A stretch of DNA of 64,000 nucleotides from contig JAPWTX010000003.1 of assembly GCA_028275825.1 (NCBI GenBank), forward strand, positions 17,463 through 81,462. The letters are read 5' to 3'. A program made the position numbers and the translations under genes. Position 1 is the stretch's first letter; every line of letters starts with the position of its first letter. This DNA comes from Ignisphaera sp. (lineage in GTDB: Archaea > Thermoproteota > Thermoprotei_A > Sulfolobales > Ignisphaeraceae). Below the pieces are notes generated by a model that had not been told where the DNA came from, searched no databases, and saw only the letters and a program-made list of their open reading frames with translations. Below are positions 1-9,279 of this stretch, in pieces.

Positions 1-32
1 TGCACAATCCTATAACTAATCAGGTTCTTTAT

Positions 33-296
33 GTGCCTATGAAGACAAAGGCTTTTTTAGTAGAAGCTAGTGGTAGAAGTATTTATTCCTTGGTCAATGA
101 AGGTGAAAATGTTAGTAGTGATAAAAAGCTATTTTATGTCGTTACAAATAAATCTGAAGTGAGAGTTATTAGGGCAGAGATCTCAGGAGTAGTTGTCTAT
201 GTTGGTGATGTTATAGGAAAATATGAGTCTGTGAATAAAATGCTTTGCATTATAGTGCGTGAGGAAGATGTCTACAGACTCCATAGATGCAGTTAA
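33..296 (+). CDS. small biotinyl/lipoyl-like (DUF2118-like) protein
   Basis: 87-aa ORF overlapping the gltX start; beta-rich sequence (AEISGVVVYVGDVIGKYESVNKMLCII) resembles carrier-domain folds. Confidence 0.45.
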   Translation: MPMKTKAFLVEASGRSIYSLVNEGENVSSDKKLFYVVTNKSEVRVIRAEISGVVVYVGDVIGKYESVNKMLCIIVREEDVYRLHRCS

Positions 297-2025
297 GCAG
301 ATTATTGAAAGAACAGCCTTAAAGTATGCTGTAGAGAATAGAATGAAATATGGTGAAGCTAAACAAGGCCCTGTTTTAAACAAGGTTCTAGGGGAATACA
401 GGCAGTTTAAGTCAATGGCTAGAGATATTGCGAAAATAGTTGAAGAAACAATTAAATATGTTAACAGCTTAAGTGCATCTGAATTACAGGACTTAGCAGA
501 AAAATTTGGGCTTTTAGAGCGTAAGGAGACCAAGAAAGAGGGAAGAGGACTACCTCCACTACCTAATGTAGAGCAATGGGGGGTCGTAATAACGAGATTT
601 GCTCCTAATCCAGATTTCCCCATTCATTTGGGTAATGCTAGAGCAGCTATTCTTAGCCATGAATATGCGAGGATGTATAAAGGGAAGTTTGTACTTAGGT
701 TTGAAGATACCGATCCAAGGATAAAGAGACCCCTCACGTTTTCATATAGAATTGTTGAGGAAGATCTTCTTTGGCTTGGCGTGAAATGGGATGAAGAATA
801 TGTGCAGAGCATGAGAATGGAGAAGTACTATGAGGTGGCTAGAAAGCTAATAGAACTTGGCTATGCTTATGTAGATCTGTGTAGAAGCATTGTATTTAGA
901 GAGCTGAGAAATGCAGGTAAAGCATGTCCTCACAGAGATCTCGATTCTTCTAAGCATATGGAGTTGTTCGAGAAAATACTTTTAGGGGAGTTTGGCGAAG
1001 GAGAAGCAGTAATAAGGTTAAAGACTGATTTAAACCACCCTGACCCAGCTATTAGAGACTGGGTCATGATGAGAATAATAGATGTTGAAAAATATCCACA
1101 CCCAGTTGTAGGCGATCGGTATAGGCTATGGCCGACATACAATTTTGCGGCAGCTATAGATGATCACTTCATGGGGGTAACTCACATTCTAAGAGGGAAG
1201 GAGCATGCTTTAAACACTTTGAAGCAGCTTTTTATATATAAATATCTTGGTTGGAAATATCCTGAAGTTGTTAATTTTGGAAGGGTAGGTTTAGAAGGGC
1301 TTATTCTCAGTAAGAGCTGGATTAAGGGTAAGCTAAGGGAAAGCCCTGGTAAATTCATGGGTTTTGACGACATTAGATTTGCAACGATATCAGGTCTTAG
1401 GAGGAGAGGTATTTTACCAGAGACGATAAGGGAAATCATACTCTCGCTTGGGCTCAGCCCTGCCGATGCGAGGATAAGTTGGGTGAATGTTGCAGCTGTG
1501 AATAGAAAGAATGTTGATCCAGTAGCAAAAAGGGTATTTGTAGTATGTAATCCTGTCAAGGTTCGTATAAGCGGTGTGGATCTACCTAAAGAAGTTGAGA
1601 TAAGCTATCACCCCTCTAAAAATCTTGGAAAGAGAAGAATTACTCTAACAAGACCTGAGGTGTTTATATCTTACTATGATATTGAAGAAGTGAAACCAGG
1701 TACTGTGATTAGACTTATGGAGTTATTTAACATGGAGATAAAGCATGTGAGTAAAGAAATTGTTGAAGCAATATATCATAGTGCAGGACTTGATGAGGCT
1801 AAAAAGTTGGGGGCGCAAATAATTCAATGGGTTGCATGCGAAAATAATTTAAAAGCTGAGGTTCTGAAGGTGGAGAATCTAAAGCTGAGGAAGGAGTATT
1901 GTGTTGCAGAGAGGGGTCTTGTAGAAATGGAGAGAGGTGAAATAGTGCAAATGGTTAGAATAGGCTTTGGAAGAATAGACAAAATCACAGGAAGCAAGGC
2001 TGTAATTGTGTATGCTCATGAGTAA
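259..2025 (+). CDS. gltX: glutamyl-tRNA synthetase (archaeal GluRS); start may be the ATG at 268
   Basis: class I HLGN motif (APNPDFPIHLGNARAAI), DDH/RGKEH region, 588 aa. Confidence 0.95.
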   Translation: MRKMSTDSIDAVKQIIERTALKYAVENRMKYGEAKQGPVLNKVLGEYRQFKSMARDIAKIVEETIKYVNSLSASELQDLAEKFGLLERKETKKEGRGLPPLPNVEQWGVVITRFAPNPDFPIHLGNARAAILSHEYARMYKGKFVLRFEDTDPRIKRPLTFSYRIVEEDLLWLGVKWDEEYVQSMRMEKYYEVARKLIELGYAYVDLCRSIVFRELRNAGKACPHRDLDSSKHMELFEKILLGEFGEGEAVIRLKTDLNHPDPAIRDWVMMRIIDVEKYPHPVVGDRYRLWPTYNFAAAIDDHFMGVTHILRGKEHALNTLKQLFIYKYLGWKYPEVVNFGRVGLEGLILSKSWIKGKLRESPGKFMGFDDIRFATISGLRRRGILPETIREIILSLGLSPADARISWVNVAAVNRKNVDPVAKRVFVVCNPVKVRISGVDLPKEVEISYHPSKNLGKRRITLTRPEVFISYYDIEEVKPGTVIRLMELFNMEIKHVSKEIVEAIYHSAGLDEAKKLGAQIIQWVACENNLKAEVLKVENLKLRKEYCVAERGLVEMERGEIVQMVRIGFGRIDKITGSKAVIVYAHE

Positions 2026-2100
2026 AACCTCATCATATCTTAAATACCCGAGACCTAGATACTACAGCAAATGTAAACAAGATGTGGAAAGGGATCTGAG

Positions 2101-2487
2101 ATGTCGAAACCATTTTATGTAAAATTTGAGGTGCCAACTGAAGTAGCGGAAAAGGCATATCAAGCATTGAAGAAGGCTAGGGAAACAGGGGGTAAAATTA
2201 GAAAGGGTACAAATGAGGTTACAAAGGGTGTAGAAAGGGGTCTATGTAAGCTAGTACTTGTAGCAGAAGATGTAGATCCACCAGAAGTTGTTGCACATCT
2301 ACCACTGCTTTGCGAAGAAAAGAAAGTGCCATACCTATATGTGCCTAGCAAGAAGAGATTAGGAGAAATGGCAGGAATAGAAGTAGCTGCAGCATCTGCA
2401 TGCATTGTGGAACCTGGCGAAGCAAAAGCAGATCTCGAGGAGCTTGTAGCTAGGTACCAAGAGCTGAGGGCAAAAGCAGGAAAGTAA
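2101..2487 (+). CDS. rpl7ae: ribosomal protein L7Ae
   Basis: L7Ae signature: [14 protein letters not shown]...[38 protein letters not shown]. Confidence 0.97.
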   Translation: MSKPFYVKFEVPTEVAEKAYQALKKARETGGKIRKGTNEVTKGVERGLCKLVLVAEDVDPPEVVAHLPLLCEEKKVPYLYVPSKKRLGEMAGIEVAAASACIVEPGEAKADLEELVARYQELRAKAGK

Positions 2488-2565
2488 ATAATTCTTAAAT
2501 GTAGAGATAGGCATATATGAAATCAGAAGAATTTTTTATCAATAGAAAATCTTTAACTTAGTTCA

Positions 2566-2829
2566 CTATCTTCTTACAGTTAGCTTCCTAGCCTCTCTCT
2601 CAGTTTCTCTCAATATAACTATATCGCCTACCCTTACAGGTCCTTTAACATTCCTTGTTAAAATTCTTCCTTTATCTCTACCCTCCAAGATTCTAACCCT
2701 TACTTGGATTACTTCACCAGTCACACCTGTCCTACCAATTATCTGTACAACTTCAGCTGGGAATCCTATTTTCTCAACAACATCAATTTCATAATCTTTG
2801 CTCTTATCCTCTACAACAACATTTGCCAT
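2566..2829 (-). CDS. rps28e: 30S ribosomal protein S28e
   Basis: [52 protein letters not shown]. Confidence 0.96.
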   Translation of the reverse strand: MANVVVEDKSKDYEIDVVEKIGFPAEVVQIIGRTGVTGEVIQVRVRILEGRDKGRILTRNVKGPVRVGDIVILRETEREARKLTVRR

Positions 2830-2921
2830 GTTTTAACACCTCTGTTGGCATTAATTATTATGAAAAGAGCTTTTAAGCTTTAGCAAAAGATAGCTATACC
2901 AAAGCAGCTGGTGATCAATTA

Positions 2922-3110
2922 ATGGTCTCGAAGCATACATGCAGCTTTTGTGGAAGTGCTATTGAGCCTGGCACAGGACTTATGCTTGTGAGAAATGATG
3001 GTAGCATAATATGGTTTTGTTCAAGCAAATGCTATAAAAACTTTAGGATAGGTAGAGACCCTAAGAAATTGCCATGGACTAAGCTATATTTAGGTAGGAG
3101 TAGAAGTTAA
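2922..3110 (+). CDS. rpl24e: 50S ribosomal protein L24e
   Basis: CSFCGSAIEPGTGLMLVRNDGSIIWFCSSKCYKNF zinc motif. Confidence 0.96.
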   Translation: MVSKHTCSFCGSAIEPGTGLMLVRNDGSIIWFCSSKCYKNFRIGRDPKKLPWTKLYLGRSRS

Positions 3111-3224
3111 AGCAGTTCTCAGCAGAGGGCATTACAACCACTATTTCAAGCTGTTCGCCAATTGTTTCCTAACTATTCGCAAGAGTTGTTCACATGGCAG
3201 ATTCGGTTCTTCCCCATCTTGGTG

Positions 3225-3262
3225 GAAAACCTCATCCTTCAGAATGAGGAGGGGTCAAAATC
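3225..3262 (+). mobile_element. relic of an IS200/IS605-type right end (hairpin followed by GAGGAGGGGTCAAA)
   Basis: CCTCAT(3230-3235)/ATGAGG(3244-3249) hairpin with CTTCAG in the loop, followed by GAGGAGGGGTCAAA; same layout as 50581-50606. Confidence 0.4.
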
Positions 3263-3345
3263 TAGCTATGGATTTGCTGATTTATTACATCTACCTGCTT
3301 TTAGTTGAATTCGTTTTCTAGGGGTGGTCAAGAGAGGTAGAAAGC

Positions 3346-5172
3346 TCAAGAGCTTTTCAGAGTACTTTCAAGTGTTTTAAGTAGCAGAGAGTATTCAACG
3401 TCTTTTGTCGCCTTGATTTTAAGAATCTCTTTCAAGGTTTCAATGGCATCTGATGTGAGCATATTTCTATACTTAGTAACAAATGTTTTTGCATGATCAA
3501 ATGGTATATCTGTATAAAGTGTGTCTCCCTCACTAACATGTCTACCAACCATTACATTACCCTTTATTGATATTGCAACTTCTTGTCCTATTCTAGCTTC
3601 TTTAACTGTGTGCCCCATGTGTTGAATCTGCATTATCTCACCTATCCTCTTGCCATCAGCTCTCATAAGTGGTACACCAGCTCTTATTAAACCACCCAAA
3701 ACCTCTATACCCACAATTGCTGGATCGCTTCTTCTGAATACAAAACCTGGCAATATCTTTATTTTGGCTGGAGGCACTAAGGATTCGAATTCTTTCTGCA
3801 ATTCCATTTTCTTTTCGTTTTCAACCCATTGTAAATATTCTTCGACAAGCCTGTATATTATATTACTTGAGAAGACCTTTATCCCTTCCCTCTTTATAAG
3901 ATCCTCAGCTTCAGGTAAAAGCTTTGTATTAAACAGTAGTATGACACCATAATACCTGTTATTCTTTGCAACAATCGAAGCCTCTATAACTTCTCTCTTT
4001 GTTAAGGGGCCTACATCAGCCAACCTAACTGGTATACCTTTCTTGCTAAGAGCATTGATAACGGCCTCTAGAGTTCCAAGAGCATCAGCTTTCACCACCA
4101 CTCCATTAACATCCCTCTTAAACCTAACTGCCTCAACCTCTTCTATAACAAGCTTCCTATAATTTTCCACATCTTCTTCGCTAGGCACAACATATAATGG
4201 TGAGCCTGCTATAACCTCTTCTAGATTGGGTGCAACAATTCTGATGCCTGCTGCAGCAGACACCTCATCAACTACCTTTAACTCTGTTTTCGCAATTCTT
4301 ATATCAGTTACAGATTTTGGCATTAGTATTGCCCTAATCTTCGTAACTATAGAGCCATTTATCCCTGCTAGCACGATGAGGTCTTTCTCCTTAATGGTGC
4401 CATCATAAAGTATAACATCTATAGCTGTGCCATATCCTGGCTGCTCCTTAACTTCGAGAACCACACCCTTACCAGGACCCTCAACGTAAACAAGCTTATC
4501 ACCTATGAATTTTTGTGCCATTCCAGCCACTACTGCAAGTAACTCAGCAATTCCTTCTCCTGTTTTTGCTGAAACAGGTACTATAGGTACTACCTTTAAG
4601 AAGTCTCTAACCTTCTCAAATAAATCTGCTGCAACACTGTAGTTAGAAAACTGGGCTATAAGCTTGTAAAGAGCCCCTTCAAGCCTTTTTATAACTGCAG
4701 GGTCCTGTCTTTTTAAACTCATTGAAATAGGTTCATCGGAGTTCGGCTTCCAACCAGGTATTTTATCTATTTTGTTAGCCGCTATGACAAAGGGAACCCC
4801 TCGAGATCTCAATATATCTATGCTTTCAACTGTCTGGGGCATGACACCTTCGTTGATATCTACAACCAATATCGCTATGTCAGCAACGCTACCACCTCTT
4901 TTTCTCAGATTAGAGAAAAGTTCGTGACCAGGTGTGTCGATAAAGAGAAGCCCCGGTATTGTCAGTCTAACAGGGATCACCTTCTTAAGTGGCTCTATCA
5001 CCTTCTCAATAATTGATGTGGGGATATTGCTAGCTCCTATATGCTGCGTCATTTCCCCAGCCTCCTTCTTTACAACAGCAGTACCCCTAATTTTATCAAG
5101 CAGCGTAGTCTTTCCATGGTCTACATGGCCAAGCACAACAACAATTGGTTGCCTAAGCCTCTTCTCACTCAC
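3346..5172 (-). CDS. infB: translation initiation factor aIF5B (IF-2)
   Basis: GHVDHGKTTLLD, DTPGHE, NKID GTPase motifs; 608 aa. Confidence 0.97.
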   Translation of the reverse strand: MSEKRLRQPIVVVLGHVDHGKTTLLDKIRGTAVVKKEAGEMTQHIGASNIPTSIIEKVIEPLKKVIPVRLTIPGLLFIDTPGHELFSNLRKRGGSVADIAILVVDINEGVMPQTVESIDILRSRGVPFVIAANKIDKIPGWKPNSDEPISMSLKRQDPAVIKRLEGALYKLIAQFSNYSVAADLFEKVRDFLKVVPIVPVSAKTGEGIAELLAVVAGMAQKFIGDKLVYVEGPGKGVVLEVKEQPGYGTAIDVILYDGTIKEKDLIVLAGINGSIVTKIRAILMPKSVTDIRIAKTELKVVDEVSAAAGIRIVAPNLEEVIAGSPLYVVPSEEDVENYRKLVIEEVEAVRFKRDVNGVVVKADALGTLEAVINALSKKGIPVRLADVGPLTKREVIEASIVAKNNRYYGVILLFNTKLLPEAEDLIKREGIKVFSSNIIYRLVEEYLQWVENEKKMELQKEFESLVPPAKIKILPGFVFRRSDPAIVGIEVLGGLIRAGVPLMRADGKRIGEIMQIQHMGHTVKEARIGQEVAISIKGNVMVGRHVSEGDTLYTDIPFDHAKTFVTKYRNMLTSDAIETLKEILKIKATKDVEYSLLLKTLESTLKSS

Positions 5173-5317
5173 TTTTTACACCAATTCTAGCGTAATTGAG
5201 ATAACAACTATAAAAATCTGTGCTAGGAACCACTAATACTAAACTTCAAAATAGCTTTTTAGGCCTCATTTAAAACTATTGCAGAAGAGCTGCATGTAAC
5301 AAGGGTGCTTAAATCTA

Positions 5318-5974
5318 ATGCCAGATTTCAAAATAGTAATTTCGGATCCTTCAATTAAAAAAGTTAGGGTAGTGCCGGTCAAAGTTGTTGGAGTACCAGA
5401 CCTTCCATATAGTGAAAACCACAAGGAACAACGAGAGTTTGTACAATGTAAGGCAAACCCCAAGCTCATAGAGATGTTAAACCCTGAGCTTGGAGTAGTT
5501 ATAATTAGGATATGGAAGAATAGAGCAAATAAAGAAAAAGTGAACATAGCGGCCAAGGTAGTTGAAGATACAGCGCTAGACATGCAAACAGTTCTTGTAC
5601 CAGAGTCACTCTTACGTGAAAAACTCGGGGTAGGAGAAGCTATAGGAGAAATATTCCGAGCCCCAGCATTTCAGATAAGAGTTAGTGGGGCAGAGGCCTC
5701 CAGGCTTGTTGGATTGAAGATAGGCGATAAATTTGATGGCTCGCTAATAGGGCTTAACAACATTCAGCTAGAGATTAGAGGAGGTTCAGACTTAGCGGGG
5801 TTTCCAATGCGTATCGATATTAGTGGACCTGTGAAGAAATATGTTTTATTTTCGCAAGGACCTGGCTTTAGGCCCAAAGAAAATGGTGAAAGAAGAAGAA
5901 AGCTTGTTAGAGGCGATACTATTTCAGAAGACATTGTACAGATAAATGCTGTTGCAATTCTAACCAAGAGTTAG
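5318..5974 (+). CDS. rps6e: 30S ribosomal protein S6e
   Basis: C-terminal S6e signature: IGDKFDGSLIGLNNIQLEIRGGSDLAGFPMRIDISGPVKKYVLFSQGPGFRPKENGERRRKLVRGDTI; an N-terminal ~100-aa extension is included in the ORF. Confidence 0.93.
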   Translation: MPDFKIVISDPSIKKVRVVPVKVVGVPDLPYSENHKEQREFVQCKANPKLIEMLNPELGVVIIRIWKNRANKEKVNIAAKVVEDTALDMQTVLVPESLLREKLGVGEAIGEIFRAPAFQIRVSGAEASRLVGLKIGDKFDGSLIGLNNIQLEIRGGSDLAGFPMRIDISGPVKKYVLFSQGPGFRPKENGERRRKLVRGDTISEDIVQINAVAILTKS

Positions 5975-6004
5975 GGAACATAAAGACTTTTCTCTATTAA
6001 TATC

Positions 6005-7258
6005 TTGGACTTGGGTGTCAACGTGAGTAAAAAAGGAATGGGTATACCAAGCATAATTATAGGTGTTGTGGGGCACGTAGATCATGGAAAGACAACTCTT
6101 GTCCAGGCTTTAACAGGTATATGGACAGCCAGGTATTCCGAAGAACTTAAGCGGTCTATGACTATACGGCTTGGTTATGCTCAGGGCTCTATACTTTATT
6201 GCGAGGGAGTAGAACCACCATCGTCATACATAATGCATATAGATTCTTGCCCAGGTAATGTAGAGCCAAAATTCTTGAAAACAGTGTCATTTGTTGATGC
6301 ACCAGGTCATGAAGTCCTTATGGCTACAATGCTTTCTGGAGCAGCATTGATGGATGCAGCCATACTTGTGGTAGCAGCTAATGAGCCTTGCCCACAGCCG
6401 CAAACGATTGAACATACAAAGGCACTTGAAATTCTTGGTGTAGAGCAAGTAGTTGTAGTGCAAAATAAGATAGATGTTATGCCTCTTGAGAAGGTTCGTG
6501 AAAACTATAAACAGATTAAAGAATTTTTAGAGACTACAAAGTATTCTAAAGCTCCAATTATTCCAGTAAGTGCTTTACATAGGGTAAATGTGGATGTTAT
6601 TGCTATGGCTATTGCTAAGCTATTTAGAGAGCCAGATCGAATTCTGGGGAAACCTGCACTAATGCAAATTGCAAGAAGCTTTGATGTTAACCTTCCCGGC
6701 ACACCTCCAGAGAAGCTTGTGGGAGGCATTGTTGGGGGTGCGCTAATGAAAGGGGAAATTAGAGTGGGTGACGAGGTTGTAATTAAACCTGGGGTGAGAA
6801 TAGTTTCGAAGAGCAGGATTACTTATGAACCTTTGTCGACAGAAATTACAAGCATAAGATATGGAGAGATCGAATCAGATACTGCTAGGCCTGGAGGTCT
6901 TGTTGCTCTAGGAACAAAACTGGATCCATCGTTGACAAAGGGCGATGCTCTTCGAGGACAAGTTTTGGGGCACGACATTCCTGATGCCGTACAGGATATT
7001 AGAGTTGAATATAGAATGTTAGATAAGGTTGTTGGAACAAAGGAAGCTATGCAGCCACCTAGACCCAAGGCAAAAGATATGCTAACGCTAATTATTGGCA
7101 CAAGATATGTAAATGCAGTTGTAGAAAGTGTAACTAGAGAAGAGCTTGAGGCGAAGTTGAATGAACCTGTAGTTGTGTTAAAGGGAAATAGAGTTGCAAT
7201 ACTAATGAAAATTGGGGCAAGGCTTAGGTTAGTTGGTTGGGGTCATGTGATAGGCTAA
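6005..7258 (+). CDS. eif2g: translation initiation factor aIF2 gamma subunit
   Basis: GHVDHGKTTLVQALTGIW, VDAPGHEVLMATMLSGAALMDAAILVVAANEPCPQPQT. Confidence 0.97.
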   Translation: MDLGVNVSKKGMGIPSIIIGVVGHVDHGKTTLVQALTGIWTARYSEELKRSMTIRLGYAQGSILYCEGVEPPSSYIMHIDSCPGNVEPKFLKTVSFVDAPGHEVLMATMLSGAALMDAAILVVAANEPCPQPQTIEHTKALEILGVEQVVVVQNKIDVMPLEKVRENYKQIKEFLETTKYSKAPIIPVSALHRVNVDVIAMAIAKLFREPDRILGKPALMQIARSFDVNLPGTPPEKLVGGIVGGALMKGEIRVGDEVVIKPGVRIVSKSRITYEPLSTEITSIRYGEIESDTARPGGLVALGTKLDPSLTKGDALRGQVLGHDIPDAVQDIRVEYRMLDKVVGTKEAMQPPRPKAKDMLTLIIGTRYVNAVVESVTREELEAKLNEPVVVLKGNRVAILMKIGARLRLVGWGHVIG

Positions 7259-7656
7259 TGGAATGCATCATTATTTTAGACACAAGTGCACTTTTTATAG
7301 TAGCTGAAAATCTAGCCTCACTTGATAGTATTTATGAAATTGCTGGCGAGTGCAAAATTGTTGTTATAAGGCATGTAGTTGAGGAATTAGAAAATATAGC
7401 TAAGAGAGAGCACGGCAGAAAAGCGTTTTTAGCTAAGTGGATTTTACAAAACATAATACCAAGGCTTAGGGTAGTGGATATAGAATTCCAAGGACAAGTT
7501 GATGATGCTATCGTGGAATACGCTCATGAACTCATGGAAAAGGGTATTAAGGGTATGGTGGCTACAACTGATGGAAAAATCAAAGAAAGGGTACTGAGAA
7601 AAGGTATTAGGGTTATTACATATAGGGAATCAGAGAAAATCTTTGAAGTTCTCTAA
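7258..7656 (+). CDS. PIN-domain protein (Fcf1/Utp24-like rRNA-processing nuclease family)
   Basis: IIILDTSALF, conserved acidic residues, ATTDGKIKERVLRKGIRVITYR; stop/start overlap TAATG with aIF2-gamma. Confidence 0.85.
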   Translation: MECIIILDTSALFIVAENLASLDSIYEIAGECKIVVIRHVVEELENIAKREHGRKAFLAKWILQNIIPRLRVVDIEFQGQVDDAIVEYAHELMEKGIKGMVATTDGKIKERVLRKGIRVITYRESEKIFEVL

Positions 7657-7711
7657 AAATCTTTTAAATGTCTAAATTTCAGTATAGTGAGTAATAGTTG
7701 GTGGCATCACT

Positions 7712-8251
7712 TTGTTTAGGGTCTTCAGACTTAGAGATGTTGTCAGAGTAGACCCTGCTAGAATGGATAAACCTCTAGAGGAAGTAGTATTTGAAGAGCT
7801 TAGAAAAAAGTATGAGGGATTAAAAGACAGAACACTGGGCATAATAATAGCAGTAACGGATATTAATGTAGATCCGATGGGGTATATACCAATAGGAGAT
7901 GGCGCTCCATATCACGTCACGGAGTTCACAGTTCTAAGCTATGTTCCGATAGTTAATGAAGTTGTGGAAGGCACTGTTGAAACTGTAGGTAGAAGTGGTA
8001 TAACGGTGAACATAGGGCCTATAGAAGGCTTTGTTCATATTCAGCAGATAGCAGATGATGAGGTTTCATATGAAATTGCAAGGAATATCATTATGTGTAA
8101 GAATACAAAGAAGTTTGTGGCACATGGAGACATGGTAAGAGCACGAATAACCAGTGTTTCACTAGGAACACCGGGAAGACCACCCCGCGTTAATATGACC
8201 ATGAGACAACCATACCTTGGCAAGCTTGACTGGATTGTAAAGAAACAGTAA
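7712..8251 (+). CDS. rpoE1: DNA-directed RNA polymerase subunit E' (Rpo7)
   Basis: FRLRDVVRVDPARMDKPLEEVVFEELRKKYEG and S1-like domain GTVETVGRSGITVNIGPIEGFVH. Confidence 0.95.
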   Translation: MFRVFRLRDVVRVDPARMDKPLEEVVFEELRKKYEGLKDRTLGIIIAVTDINVDPMGYIPIGDGAPYHVTEFTVLSYVPIVNEVVEGTVETVGRSGITVNIGPIEGFVHIQQIADDEVSYEIARNIIMCKNTKKFVAHGDMVRARITSVSLGTPGRPPRVNMTMRQPYLGKLDWIVKKQ

Positions 8252-8256
8252 ACTAA

Positions 8257-8311
8257 TTATGTGATGATCCTTGTAAGGTCTGATAAGTGATGAAAAAAGG
8301 CTTCTGACTAC
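8257..8311 (+). ncRNA. C/D box sRNA (2'-O-methylation guide)
   Basis: box C GTGATGA 8261-8267; 12-nt guide TCCTTGTAAGGT; box D' CTGA 8280-8283; box C' GTGATGA 8287-8293; 10-nt guide AAAAAGGCTT; box D CTGA 8304-8307; lies in a 61-nt intergenic gap. Confidence 0.88.
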
Positions 8312-8312
8312 A

Positions 8313-8729
8313 ATGGTTTGGATTAGCAAGAAAGAAATAGCATACTACATAATCTTAAGGGAGGAATTTAGGGATAGAGTTTTCAACCTAGGTGAGGCAA
8401 TAGACTTATTACAGCTTTTTGGGTCAAGGAATGTTGCTAGAAAGGTCATTAAAAATTTAGTGAAGAAAGGGTTCATAAAGGAAATAGATAGTTTGAATTA
8501 TAAGATGGGTGATCTTGAAGGAGCTTTTAAGAAACTGCTTTATGAGTACATCAGGCAGAGGTTTTATAGGGCATTGAAGTCTAGAGGCTATGGCATTACT
8601 GTTGATAGAGAAGGTAATAAGAGGTTAATCGTAGTGTGTAAAGAGGATGCAGAACCCTGGTTGCAACTACTAGCTTCACTAAAAGAATTTGGTATCAATG
8701 TAGTGAAATGTAAAAAAGAGTTACATTAA
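8313..8729 (+). CDS. hypothetical protein, possible winged-helix-like N-terminus
   Basis: ORF between rpoE1 and alba; helix-rich N-terminal half (FNLGEAIDLLQLFGSRNVARKVIKNLVKKGFI). Confidence 0.7.
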   Translation: MVWISKKEIAYYIILREEFRDRVFNLGEAIDLLQLFGSRNVARKVIKNLVKKGFIKEIDSLNYKMGDLEGAFKKLLYEYIRQRFYRALKSRGYGITVDREGNKRLIVVCKEDAEPWLQLLASLKEFGINVVKCKKELH

Positions 8730-8779
8730 TATATTGGGACAAGCTATGATGCTGAAATCCTGCTATAATGTTTTTATAG

Positions 8780-9073
<294 letters not shown>

Positions 9074-9279
9074 GGTTCATCCCTTCGCCTTTTTCATCTT
9101 TTTATTTTTCTTAATTACTATTACATGGGCGGGAATTAAAAGTTTATTTGTTTGTATTCGGATAAGTGAGTGATTTACACGTTGGCATTGTTTAATATAA
9201 TTTTGAAAGAAGTTTTAAAGTATTACTAGAAGTCAAGGCACCTACTACTTTTGAGTATTTTTTATTACTGATTAGAGGA

